From assembly GCF_014643835.1 (NCBI RefSeq), contig NZ_BMKD01000005.1:310001-374000 (forward strand): a stretch of 64,000 nucleotides of DNA. Direction: 5' to 3'. Below the pieces are notes generated by a model, which made no database searches, was not told where the DNA came from, and saw nothing but the letters and a program-made list of their open reading frames with translations. The DNA comes from Mucilaginibacter rubeus (GTDB taxonomy: Bacteria; Bacteroidota; Bacteroidia; Sphingobacteriales; Sphingobacteriaceae). The position numbers and the translations under genes are program-made. Below are positions 26,033-34,808 of this stretch, piece after piece; the first letter of the stretch is position 1; the number at the start of each line of letters is the position of its first letter.

Positions 26033-27142
26033 TTAATTCAGTACGAGATCGCTGCGTAAAGGATAATGGTCTGAAAGTTTTTTCTCGATCACCTTGTAGT
26101 TGAAAACTGAGAATTGCGGGCTGCTCATAATGTAATCTATCTGGTAATTGGGAAAGTCGCCGTTATATGTGCGCCCTAAGCCTGAACCTTTTTCGCGGAA
26201 TGAGTTGTTTAAGCCTTTGGCCATTTGGTTAACCGCGAATGATGATGGGGTATCATTAAAATCACCGGCTATAATATAAGGATATGGACATTGGGCAGCA
26301 TGCGCCTTTACTTTAAAAACCTGCTCGGCCCTTTTCATAAAAGCTATTTTAAGCTTGCTCCCCAGGCGCTTGGTTGATTTAATGTCGGTTTTTCCTTTTT
26401 TTGATACGCTGTCGATATATTTATAATCGTCCGGGTTAAAATTGATGGATTGCAGGTGGATATTATAATACCTAAAAATTTTATCCCCCTTTTTTATATC
26501 AGCATATAAGCACTGGTTACCAGATGTTCTGTCGGCCGCAAGGCGGATCATCCCTCTTGATAGAATAGGGAATTTCGAAAAGATAGCCATGCCAATGGCT
26601 TCACGGCTGTTAAAACTAAAGGGTTCAAAGTAAAAGTTATTGCTGCCTAATATTTTGTTGATCGAATCACGTGTTTCATACTGCCCTTTATTGCGGGTAT
26701 AAAACTCCTGGAACCCTATCACATCCGGCTGCTCGCTATTGATGATCTCCAGGATTTCATGCTTGGTTGATATATCGTTATTGAAGCCAAAATGTTTAAA
26801 GTTATGCACGTTGTAGGTCATGACATGTACAACGTTGAGCCCGGGGGGCAGCGAAAAACTTGATTTAAATCTGAACCCGATATTGTTATTAAGTACTCCC
26901 CAGCCAATTAAAATACTGACCAGCGAAAATAAAAACTGCCAGCGCTTGCGCAGCAGCCAATACAGCATCATGATTATATTAACCAACAGTATAGGAGGAT
27001 AGGCAAGGCCGAAGAAAGCGAATAACCAATACTTGCGCGGATCAACCGAGGGGGCTAAATATCCTATTAGTAAAGCAAAACAGAAAAACAGGTTTATCCA
27101 TAACAACACCCTGCTAAAAATACTTTGCTTTTTTTTTATCAT
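26033..27142 (-). CDS. Membrane-anchored endonuclease/exonuclease/phosphatase family protein
   Basis: A 369-residue protein with three N-terminal membrane segments (about residues 12-95) and an EEP-fold domain. Catalytic motifs are visible: MTYNVHNF, DVIGFQEFYTRN (metal Glu), IIAGDFNDTPSS (Asp-Asn pair) and LSDHYPLRSDL (His). Members hydrolyse phosphodiester bonds in nucleic acids, lipids or nucleotides. It directly abuts the upstream rhomboid gene (0 bp) as the last gene of the mutL-rhomboid-rhomboid-EEP operon. Confidence 0.9.
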   Translation of the reverse strand: MIKKKQSIFSRVLLWINLFFCFALLIGYLAPSVDPRKYWLFAFFGLAYPPILLVNIIMMLYWLLRKRWQFLFSLVSILIGWGVLNNNIGFRFKSSFSLPPGLNVVHVMTYNVHNFKHFGFNNDISTKHEILEIINSEQPDVIGFQEFYTRNKGQYETRDSINKILGSNNFYFEPFSFNSREAIGMAIFSKFPILSRGMIRLAADRTSGNQCLYADIKKGDKIFRYYNIHLQSINFNPDDYKYIDSVSKKGKTDIKSTKRLGSKLKIAFMKRAEQVFKVKAHAAQCPYPYIIAGDFNDTPSSFAVNQMAKGLNNSFREKGSGLGRTYNGDFPNYQIDYIMSSPQFSVFNYKVIEKKLSDHYPLRSDLVLN

Positions 27143-28015
27143 TTATTCCTGTTTGCTTGCACGCGATAAAATTTCCCGCTCCTGTTTGCTTAAGCTATTA
27201 TAGCCCGATTGCGATATTTTGTCTAAAATACGGTCGACCTCTTCCTGCCGCGGGTAGTCGGATGCGTTTTTACCCATATTATTTGAAACCACTTTTAACC
27301 TGGGTTTCCGTTTAAACAGCCCGGCTATTCCGCCCACCCAATCATGGCCTTTTTGTAATTGCTTAATATACACAAATCCCATTAAAGCACCACCAAGGTG
27401 GGCTATTTCGCCGCCCGCGTTTGCACCAACTATACCCAAAAAATCAATAACCAGGATTACAAATACCAGCCATTTTAATTTTACCGGCCCAAATAAAATT
27501 AATGATATGGTGTAGTTGGGCAACAGGGTGGCCGTTGCCACAACAATGGCCATTACACTGGCCGATGCACCAACAATAGTACTGTTCTGTGCAGCGTTAG
27601 CACTGGTAAATGCAGGCAGCACGTTTAAGGCCAGCAGGTATAACAAAGCACCGGCCAGGCCGCCCATTAAGTATAAGCCTATAGTACGTTTATTACCAAG
27701 GTACTCTTCAAATATTTGTCCCATCCAATATAGCCAAAGCATATTGAACAGGATATGAAGTATACCTGCATGCATGAACATATAGGTTAAAGGCGTCCAA
27801 AAACGCTTCAGCAAATCGGGCAGGTATGCCGGCATGTTTAAATATTTATCGGCATAAAGTAAAATGATGCTTCCCCCAAAATGCGTTAGTAACTGTTCAA
27901 CTATTGCCGAAATGTTTATCGCCAGAAAAACAATCACATTAATGCCGATAAGCAGGTTCAGCCTATTGCCGGAGCGCAGCATTTTGTAGTGGATATTTTG
28001 CCAAAGGGTGCTCAT
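27143..28015 (-). CDS. Rhomboid family intramembrane serine protease with C-terminal DUF6576-like tail
   Basis: A 290-residue protein with six to seven membrane segments. The catalytic serine motif reads VGASASVMAIV (GxSx kept, but the second glycine of the usual GxSG is Ala), and the catalytic histidine is in EIAHLGGALMGFVYI. The tail EEVDRILDKISQSGYNSLSK resembles the small C-terminal domain often found on Bacteroidota rhomboids. Rhomboids cleave membrane-anchored substrates. It lies 33 bp downstream of a second rhomboid gene and directly abuts the EEP gene. Confidence 0.93.
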   Translation of the reverse strand: MSTLWQNIHYKMLRSGNRLNLLIGINVIVFLAINISAIVEQLLTHFGGSIILLYADKYLNMPAYLPDLLKRFWTPLTYMFMHAGILHILFNMLWLYWMGQIFEEYLGNKRTIGLYLMGGLAGALLYLLALNVLPAFTSANAAQNSTIVGASASVMAIVVATATLLPNYTISLILFGPVKLKWLVFVILVIDFLGIVGANAGGEIAHLGGALMGFVYIKQLQKGHDWVGGIAGLFKRKPRLKVVSNNMGKNASDYPRQEEVDRILDKISQSGYNSLSKQEREILSRASKQE

Positions 28016-28048
28016 AATAAAGCTGTATTACAAAGATAACTACTGTTA

Positions 28049-28774
28049 TTAATAAAAATTGTTTGGCCGTTGTAATCGCCAAATTTTAACCAGTAAAAAC
28101 CCGATAAGCGCGCCGCCAATGTGTGCAAAATGCGCCACCGAATCTCCGGAAAATTGCTTTACCCCTAAAAATAATTCTATCACTACATATACCGGTATAA
28201 TATATTTAGCCTTGATGGGTACGGGTATAAACAATATCATCAGTTCAAGATTTGGGAACAGCATGCCAAAGGCAATAAGCAATCCAAATATCGCTCCGGA
28301 AGCTCCAACTATAGGTGTAGTATAAATATCAAAAAGTTTTTGCGCATTTGCACCATAGTCTAAATAAGATGACTGAAGCAAGGGATGAGCAATGGTAAAA
28401 CCGCCAGTTATACCATGCACCTCTATAGCCTGTACCGCAATTTGAAACAGAATTGCCCCTATTCCGCATAAAAAATAGAGGTTAAGAAATCTTTTTGAAC
28501 CGATAGCATATTCCACAATAGGGCCAAAAGAAAACAAGGCAAACATGTTGAAGAAAATATGCTCCCAGCCACCATGTAAAAACATATAGGAAACGATCTG
28601 CCAAGGCTCGAAGTAAGGAGAGTTAAAGTAAAAGCCACCTAACCAATGTACTACGGTTGTTTCATAAAATTGCCTGAACAATACAAATGGCAAAAAGCAT
28701 ATTACATTTATGATCAACAGGTTTTTAACAACAGGTGTAAGATTAGCAAAAGGCGATTGATTGTATCCGTTCAT
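28049..28774 (-). CDS. Rhomboid family intramembrane serine protease
   Basis: A 241-residue protein with six membrane segments. The serine motif is canonical, PIVGASGAIFGLL (GASG), and the histidine motif is VAHFAHIGGALIGFLL. The first rhomboid loop features the short HGGWEHIFFNMFALFSFG stretch typical of active members. It follows mutL by 18 bp and precedes the other rhomboid by 33 bp, so the two proteases are co-expressed. Confidence 0.95.
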   Translation of the reverse strand: MNGYNQSPFANLTPVVKNLLIINVICFLPFVLFRQFYETTVVHWLGGFYFNSPYFEPWQIVSYMFLHGGWEHIFFNMFALFSFGPIVEYAIGSKRFLNLYFLCGIGAILFQIAVQAIEVHGITGGFTIAHPLLQSSYLDYGANAQKLFDIYTTPIVGASGAIFGLLIAFGMLFPNLELMILFIPVPIKAKYIIPVYVVIELFLGVKQFSGDSVAHFAHIGGALIGFLLVKIWRLQRPNNFY

Positions 28775-28792
28775 ATATAATTTAGCCTGGGG

Positions 28793-30652
28793 CTATTTTT
28801 CAAATCGTTCCATTAATTCGTTCATCGTAAAGGTACTGATTACGGGCTTACCATTCAATGCCTGGTTAGGTGACTCACAGGCAAAAAGCTGGTCGATAAG
28901 CTGGTTCATTTCCTCCAGGGATAGCTTGGTTCCTGATTTAATAGCGCCGTTACGGGCCAGTGACCTGGCCAGGTTATCCCGTTTATCTAATTTAAGGATG
29001 GCCATATTGTTTTTAAAACCTTCCAGTAAATGTTCTAAAAGCTCATGCTCGCCAACGTTGTTCAGTTCGGCCGGGATCCCCTCTACTACCACAGTGTTTT
29101 TTCCAAATTCGCGGATGTCAAAACCCAGCGACCGGATATCAGGCAAAAGCTCTTTCAATAACTCAAAATCGGCACCGTTTAGTGTTACCGATTGCGGAAA
29201 TAAGCTTTGCTGGCTCACCCCCGAATGATTTTGCAGCTGCTGCAAAAAGCGTTCGTACAAAATACGCTCATGCGCGGCCTGCTGGTTAATGAGCATAAAG
29301 CCCGATTTTATTTGCGACAGGATAAACCGGTTATGAATCTGGAACAGTTGCCGCTCGCTTGGTTTACTTACATCCTGCTCATCAACCGCTATGGTTTTTT
29401 CCTCGTGGATCTCGTGCTGAAAAAGGGTTTCCTTTTTACTGATCTCATACAAAGTATCCCAGTTTTGTGGAATAGGGGCTTTTTTATAACCTCCGCTCTC
29501 CCTTAAAAATGGGTGCTCCTGCCTGGGTTTTTCTGCTTTATCGGCAAAGGGATTAAAGTTTGGATTGAAAGAAATAGTAGGGGCGATGATCTCCTCAAAT
29601 GGTTTGGGGGTTATCAGGTGCTCGATACTGTTTTCCTGGTCAAAATCCAGGCTGGGCGTAATGTTATATCTGCCCAATGACCGCTTCACTGCCGACCGGA
29701 TTATGGCATAAATAGCCTTTTCATCCTGGTATTTGATCTCAGTTTTGGTAGGGTGTACGTTGATATCAATTTTTGAAGGGTCGATATCGATGAACAACAC
29801 ATAAAACGGAAAACAATCATCCGGCAATAGTTCTTCAAACGCTGTTGTTACAGCATGATTAAGGTACGAATCGCGGATGAAGCGGTTGTTTACAAAAAAG
29901 AACTGCTCGCCGCGGGTTTTACGTGCAAACTCAGGCTTACCTACAAAGCCGCGGAGCTTAATAATGGTTGTATCTTCTTCAACCGGTACAAGCCGCTGGT
30001 TATAATTATTGCCAAACAGGTGTACTATCCTTTGTTTAAGCGTTGTGCCCGGCAAATGATAAACTTCCTGGCTATCATGGTGAAGGGTGAAAAAGATTTC
30101 GGGATGTGCTAAGGCCACACGTTGAAACTCGTCAATAATATGCCGCATCTCTACCGGGTTGCTCTTTAAAAAATTACGGCGGGCAGGGGTATTATAAAAC
30201 AGGTTTTTTATAGAGATTGATGTGCCCGCGTTAGCAGCACATGGTTCCTGGCTTATCACTTCAGAGCCTTCAATAGTTATACAACTGCCCAGTTCGTCTT
30301 CATGGCGGCGGGTTTTCAGCTCTACCTGGGCAATAGCGGCGATAGACGCCATGGCTTCGCCCCTGAAACCCATGGTACGGATCGCGAACAGATCTTCGGC
30401 CTTGCGTATTTTTGAAGTTGCATGCCGCTCAAAGCACATGCGGGCGTCGGTAAGGCTCATCCCGCAGCCATTATCAATAACCTGGATCAGTGATTTACCC
30501 GCATCTTTAATAATAAGCTGGATCTTATCCGCACCTGCGTCAATAGCGTTCTCAACCAATTCCTTTACCGCAGAAGCCGGTCGCTGCACTACTTCGCCCG
30601 CGGCAATTTGGTTGGCAACGGCATCCGGTAAAAGCTGAATAATGTCTGACAT
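28793..30652 (-). CDS. mutL: DNA mismatch repair protein MutL
   Basis: A 619-residue MutL. The N-terminal GHKL ATPase is complete: ELVENAIDAGADKI, DNGCGMSLTDARMCFERHATSKI, and TMGFRGEAMASIAAIAQVEL. The C-terminal dimerisation domain is present, but the endonuclease-type motif normally starting DQHA reads NQQAAHERILYE, and the usual Cys/His of the zinc-site motifs (ACR, CPHGRP) are replaced (LARNGAIKSG; NQALNGKPV). MutL couples mismatch recognition by MutS to strand removal. First gene of an operon with two rhomboids and an EEP protein. Confidence 0.97.
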   Translation of the reverse strand: MSDIIQLLPDAVANQIAAGEVVQRPASAVKELVENAIDAGADKIQLIIKDAGKSLIQVIDNGCGMSLTDARMCFERHATSKIRKAEDLFAIRTMGFRGEAMASIAAIAQVELKTRRHEDELGSCITIEGSEVISQEPCAANAGTSISIKNLFYNTPARRNFLKSNPVEMRHIIDEFQRVALAHPEIFFTLHHDSQEVYHLPGTTLKQRIVHLFGNNYNQRLVPVEEDTTIIKLRGFVGKPEFARKTRGEQFFFVNNRFIRDSYLNHAVTTAFEELLPDDCFPFYVLFIDIDPSKIDINVHPTKTEIKYQDEKAIYAIIRSAVKRSLGRYNITPSLDFDQENSIEHLITPKPFEEIIAPTISFNPNFNPFADKAEKPRQEHPFLRESGGYKKAPIPQNWDTLYEISKKETLFQHEIHEEKTIAVDEQDVSKPSERQLFQIHNRFILSQIKSGFMLINQQAAHERILYERFLQQLQNHSGVSQQSLFPQSVTLNGADFELLKELLPDIRSLGFDIREFGKNTVVVEGIPAELNNVGEHELLEHLLEGFKNNMAILKLDKRDNLARSLARNGAIKSGTKLSLEEMNQLIDQLFACESPNQALNGKPVISTFTMNELMERFEK

Positions 30653-30734
30653 CTAAAAAAAACTCCCTCCAATTTCTATTTCGATGCTAAATTAAATATT
30701 TGAAGGCATAACTTTATGATTTGATAGTTGTATA

Positions 30735-30742
30735 TACTTTTG
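30735..30742 (+). promoter_or_regulatory. -7 box for the amidohydrolase gene
   Basis: TACTTTTG matches TAnnTTTG exactly, 37 bp before the ATG in the divergent mutL/amidohydrolase gap. Confidence 0.35.
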
Positions 30743-30779
30743 TGGTTTAATACAATTACAATAAACATACAATTACTTT

Positions 30780-32411
30780 ATGAAGAGACTATTGCCCGCG
30801 CTGCTATTATTGGCAGCGGCCTGCAAACAAAAGGAATACAATGCCGATATGCTGGTAAAAAACGCGGTTGTGTACACCGTAGATAGCAATTTTACAACAG
30901 CAGGCGCATTTGTAGTAAGCGGAGGAAAGATACTTGCAGTAGGCAATGCCGATTCCCTTGAACAAAAATACAACGCCCGCGAGGTAGTTGACGCGCAGGG
31001 TGCCGCGGTTTATCCCGGCTTTATTGACGCCCATGCCCACTTTTATGAATATGGTATGGGCCTGCAGGAAGTAAACCTGGTAGGCACCCATAGCTGGCCC
31101 GAAATTATTGACTCCGTAAAGGCTTATGCCGAACGTAATACCGATGGCTGGATCATTGGTAATGGCTGGGACCAAAACGACTGGACTAATAAACATTTCC
31201 CCGATAAGGCAAAGCTGGATTCGCTGTTCCCGATGAGGCCGGTGATCCTTAGCCGTGTAGACGGGCACGCCGCCATAGCCAATCAGGCCGCACTGAACAT
31301 TGCCGGTGTTAAACCGGGGCAAACCATTAACGGCGGCGAAATAGAAACCAGTAACGGGAAACTTACCGGTATTTTGGTTGATAACGCGGTAGGTATAGTT
31401 ACCCGTAAAATTCCGGAGCCTACAGCTGCTATTATAGATACAGCCTTGCTATCGGCACAGAAAAATTGTTTTGCCGCTGGGTTAACTACTGTTGATGATT
31501 GCGGGCTGCCTTATACCATGGTAAACACCATTGCCGAGCTGCAAAATAAAGGCGACCTGAAAATGCGCCTGTATGTGATGCTGGCCGACAGGCAGGAAAA
31601 TTATGATTACCTGTTTAAGAAGGGAGTTGTTAAAACACCCCGTTTAAATGTAAGGGCATTTAAAGTTTATGCCGATGGCGCACTCGGTTCAAGAGGGGCC
31701 TGCTTGCTGAAACCTTATGCCGACTCGGCCAAATGGAGCGGCTTTTTGTTGAGTAACCCAAAACATTTCGAAGAAATAGCTCCCAAAATAGCGGCCCGCG
31801 GTTTCCAGATGTGTACCCATGCCATTGGCGATTCGGCAGTGCGGGTAATGCTTAAGATTTATGCGGCTAATTTAAAAGGCAAAAACGACCTGAGGTGGCG
31901 CATCGAGCATGCGCAGATCGTATCGCCGCAAGACCTGGACATGTTTGGCCAATACAGTATTGTTCCATCAGTACAACCTACACACGCGACATCAGATATG
32001 TACTGGGCCGGTAAAAGACTGGGGCGCGAACGGCTTAAAACTGCTTATGCCTATAAACAATTGTTAAAGCAAAACGGGTGGATGCCTTTGGGTACCGATT
32101 TCCCGGTTGAGAACATTAATCCGCTTTATACGTTCTATGCAGCGGTTGAGCGCAAGGATTTGAAAGGTTTTCCGGAAGGTGGTTTTCAGCCTGAAAACGC
32201 CCTAAGCCGGATTGAAGCATTAAAGGGAATGACCATTTGGGCAGCCAAAGCCAATTTTGAAGAGAAAGAAAAAGGCAGCATTGAACCCGGTAAATACGCC
32301 GACTTCGTGATATTGAACAAAGATATTATGAAAGTAAAAGGCAGCGAGATCCCGGCAACCAAAGTGACCCAAACCTATATAAACGGAGTTAAAGTATATG
32401 ATAAAAAATAA
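30780..32411 (+). CDS. Exported amidohydrolase, YtcJ-like
   Basis: A 543-residue amidohydrolase-superfamily enzyme with a lipoprotein signal (MKRLLPALLLLAAAC, lipobox Cys15). The metal motif HxH is in GFIDAHAHFYEYG, and the later histidines and aspartate are in HAIGDSAVRVML, EHAQIV and GTDFPVENINP. The C-terminal barrel strands end in VTQTYINGVKVYDKK. YtcJ-like enzymes hydrolyse amides, formamides or similar bonds; the substrate is unknown. The 3' end overlaps the next gene by 14 bp, so the two are coupled. Confidence 0.93.
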   Translation: MKRLLPALLLLAAACKQKEYNADMLVKNAVVYTVDSNFTTAGAFVVSGGKILAVGNADSLEQKYNAREVVDAQGAAVYPGFIDAHAHFYEYGMGLQEVNLVGTHSWPEIIDSVKAYAERNTDGWIIGNGWDQNDWTNKHFPDKAKLDSLFPMRPVILSRVDGHAAIANQAALNIAGVKPGQTINGGEIETSNGKLTGILVDNAVGIVTRKIPEPTAAIIDTALLSAQKNCFAAGLTTVDDCGLPYTMVNTIAELQNKGDLKMRLYVMLADRQENYDYLFKKGVVKTPRLNVRAFKVYADGALGSRGACLLKPYADSAKWSGFLLSNPKHFEEIAPKIAARGFQMCTHAIGDSAVRVMLKIYAANLKGKNDLRWRIEHAQIVSPQDLDMFGQYSIVPSVQPTHATSDMYWAGKRLGRERLKTAYAYKQLLKQNGWMPLGTDFPVENINPLYTFYAAVERKDLKGFPEGGFQPENALSRIEALKGMTIWAAKANFEEKEKGSIEPGKYADFVILNKDIMKVKGSEIPATKVTQTYINGVKVYDKK

Positions 32412-34215
32412 ATGGGGGCGTGTTCCTTTAGTACTATTAGGGTTTGCATTATTTAATACCGCTTGTGCGCAAAATCCGCCGTTAACAGGGCAGGCCTTCA
32501 TTGCCGAAGAAAGGTTGGTTGGCAACTCTACCGTGTTGCTTAACAATGCCTCATACCTGGTTCCGCTGCAAAAGCTGGAGGATTTAAAAATTGCCAGTGT
32601 GCATTTTAATAACCAGTACGCCGCCGTTTTTGATAGCTTGCTTAATAAATATAACAATGTACAGCTGTTTGATGGTGCCGCTTATTCGGGTAATAAAACG
32701 CTGGCCAATCTTACTTCCGACCTGAAGTTTTACAACACCATTATAGTACAGGTAAATGATGCGGATTTAAGCAATCCGGATGTGATTGATTTTATCAGCA
32801 CCAATCAAAAAAACAAGAACATAGTTGTAGCGGCTTTCGGCAGCGGTTCGCTATTGAGCAAGCTTGATGTTATAACCGCCCCCGTGATCTGGACAGAACG
32901 AGTATCCGAGGTGTCGGCCATGTACAGTGCCGAAGCTATATTCGGCGGGGTAAGTATCTCTCAAAAATTAGCTAAAAACTACAGTGCGGTTTATAAAACC
33001 GGGATGGGCTTTACTACCGAGAAAACGAGACTGCAATATACTGTTCCTGAAGAAGCCGGCATAAATGCTGCTAACCTGCAGGGAATAGATAAAATAGCAC
33101 AGGAAGCCATCCGTGAGCATGCCACCCCCGGCTGCGTGGTATTGGTTGCTAAAGATGGTAAGGTGATATTTAATAAAGCTTACGGTTATCACACCTATGA
33201 TAATGTGATCCCAGACAAGCTGACCGATATTTTTGACCTTGCCTCCATGACCAAAGTATCGGCAACTACCATGGAAACCATGCAGCTTACCGACCAGGGT
33301 AAATTAAGCCTGGAGAAAACCCTTGGCGATTATATTCCCCTTGCCCGTAAAAGCAATAAAAACGACATCCGGATCCGCGAAGTGCTGCTGCACCAGGCAG
33401 GCCTGATCCCCGATATCCAGTCATTTGAAAAGGTAAAACCGACAGACCACAGTACCGATTCGTCTGCAGCTTACCCAACAAAAGTATCTGATCATTATTA
33501 CCTGCGTAAAGACTATTATAAAGATGTAATGCTGCCCGACATGCTGAATTCTCCGCTGAAAACACGGGGACAGTACGTGTATAGTGATGTAAGCATGCTT
33601 TTTATGCAGGAGGTTGTTGAAAACATTACCGCCGTACCGCTCAACGTTTATGTACAGCAGCATTTTTATACTCCGCTGGGGATGCAAACTGCAGGCTTCT
33701 TACCCTTATATCGCTTTACGCCCGACAGGATAATCCCTACCGAAAACGATAAGGAGTACCGCATGTCATTACTGGATGGATATGTACATGATCCAACTGC
33801 AGCGCTTTTAGGCGGTGTTGCCGGGCATGCCGGTCTGTTTGGCAGTGCCAATGATGTGGCTATATTATACCAGATGGTTTTAAACAAGGGGAGCTATGGC
33901 GGTGCCCAATATTTTAAGCCGGAGGTTGTTGACCTGTTCACCTCCAAACAATCGCCGGTGAGCCGCCGCGGACTGGGCTTTGACCGCTGGGACCCGATAG
34001 CCGAAAGACATTATCCTTCAAAACTGGCATCAGATCAGGCTTTTGGACATACCGGTTTTACAGGCACCTGTATCTGGGTTGATCCTAAATATAACCTGGT
34101 ATATGTATTCCTGTCAAACAGGGTGAACCCCTCGGTGTCCAGTAAATTGGGCAGCCTTAATATCAGGCCGAGGATTCAGGACGTGGTATATGAGGCTATA
34201 ACTAAAGGGTTGTAA
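32398..34215 (+). CDS. Serine hydrolase with GH3 C-terminal-like domain and beta-lactamase domain
   Basis: A 605-residue exported protein (hydrophobic N-terminus and likely lipobox ending at Cys23). Residues about 40-205 (ERLVGNSTVLLNNASYLVPL, NIVVAAFGSGSLLS) look like the C-terminal domain of glycoside hydrolase family 3. Residues about 225-605 are a class C-type serine hydrolase with Ser283-x-x-Lys286 (ASMTKVSATT), Tyr395-Ser-Asp397 and the HTG motif at 551-553. In many Bacteroidota the GH3 N-domain, GH3 C-domain and beta-lactamase domain form one ~970-residue protein. The catalytic GH3 N-domain is missing here. It overlaps the amidohydrolase by 14 bp. Confidence 0.88.
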   Translation: MIKNKWGRVPLVLLGFALFNTACAQNPPLTGQAFIAEERLVGNSTVLLNNASYLVPLQKLEDLKIASVHFNNQYAAVFDSLLNKYNNVQLFDGAAYSGNKTLANLTSDLKFYNTIIVQVNDADLSNPDVIDFISTNQKNKNIVVAAFGSGSLLSKLDVITAPVIWTERVSEVSAMYSAEAIFGGVSISQKLAKNYSAVYKTGMGFTTEKTRLQYTVPEEAGINAANLQGIDKIAQEAIREHATPGCVVLVAKDGKVIFNKAYGYHTYDNVIPDKLTDIFDLASMTKVSATTMETMQLTDQGKLSLEKTLGDYIPLARKSNKNDIRIREVLLHQAGLIPDIQSFEKVKPTDHSTDSSAAYPTKVSDHYYLRKDYYKDVMLPDMLNSPLKTRGQYVYSDVSMLFMQEVVENITAVPLNVYVQQHFYTPLGMQTAGFLPLYRFTPDRIIPTENDKEYRMSLLDGYVHDPTAALLGGVAGHAGLFGSANDVAILYQMVLNKGSYGGAQYFKPEVVDLFTSKQSPVSRRGLGFDRWDPIAERHYPSKLASDQAFGHTGFTGTCIWVDPKYNLVYVFLSNRVNPSVSSKLGSLNIRPRIQDVVYEAITKGL

Positions 34216-34296
34216 GGGAATTTCGAAATTAGGGATTTTGATTTCGGATTTGCCCCCTTATTTGCAGGGGCTGTATCGGGTTGTATTTTAGACAGA

Positions 34297-34328
34297 TTTG
34301 ACGGTTGAAATAAAAACGGGTATATTTG
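34297..34328 (+). promoter_or_regulatory. Promoter of the second toxin-antitoxin operon
   Basis: TTTG at 34297-34300, then exactly 20 nt, then TATATTTG at 34321-34328 (full match). Four bases separate the -7 box from the ATG at 34333, so the mRNA should begin at or near the start codon. Confidence 0.7.
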
Positions 34329-34332
34329 ATAT

Positions 34333-34554
34333 ATGACAACATTAACCATACATCCTGCAGATGCAGATCAGGAAACTGCTATCCGGATTTTTTTGGATGC
34401 CCTGCATGTTGATTATAAAACGAGTGAAATAACGGATGATACTGCTTACTTGCTTTCTTCAGAAGCAAATGCTCAGCATCTGCAAAAATCAATTGAGCAA
34501 GAGCATCAAGGTAAAGTCACCAAACTTAACCTTGATGACATATGGAAACTATAA
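34333..34554 (+). CDS. Putative antitoxin of a YoeB module (DUF2683-like)
   Basis: A 73-residue protein, not related to YefM by eye: a strand (TTLTIHPADADQETAIRIFL), a helix and a charged C-terminus (EHQGKVTKLNLDDIWKL). The layout, partner and size fit the short DUF2683-type antitoxins that neighbour YoeB toxins in Bacteroidota. It overlaps the toxin gene by 13 bp. Family name is tentative; role inferred from the partner. Confidence 0.75.
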   Translation: MTTLTIHPADADQETAIRIFLDALHVDYKTSEITDDTAYLLSSEANAQHLQKSIEQEHQGKVTKLNLDDIWKL

Positions 34555-34808
34555 ATTTTACTGACGAAGCGCTGGCTGATCTCGAATACTGGAAGAAGAG
34601 CGGAAATATCATTATTCTTAAACGGATTCGTCAATTGATGCAGGCAATACAAATTGATCCGTTCAAAGGTATCGGTAAACCTGAAGCACTAAAACACAAC
34701 CTTTCGGGTGCATGGTCAAGACGCATTAACCAGGAACATCGTATTGTTTACAAAGTAGAAGACCATATTATAACAGTTTACTCACTTAGATTTCATTATA
34801 CGAAATAA
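34542..34808 (+). CDS. YoeB-family toxin, second copy
   Basis: An 88-residue YoeB-like toxin. The pattern LADLEYWKKSGNIIILKRI, GIGKPEALKHNLSGAWSRRINQEHRIVYKV, and FHYTK at the end, matches YoeB with a few extra residues. The equivalents of Glu46, Arg65 and the C-terminal His-Tyr are present. It differs from the yoeB at 10193 (GKPEALKH for GKPEPLKH; C-terminal FHYTK). Its overlap with an unrelated antitoxin shows partner exchange. Confidence 0.93.
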   Translation: METINFTDEALADLEYWKKSGNIIILKRIRQLMQAIQIDPFKGIGKPEALKHNLSGAWSRRINQEHRIVYKVEDHIITVYSLRFHYTK

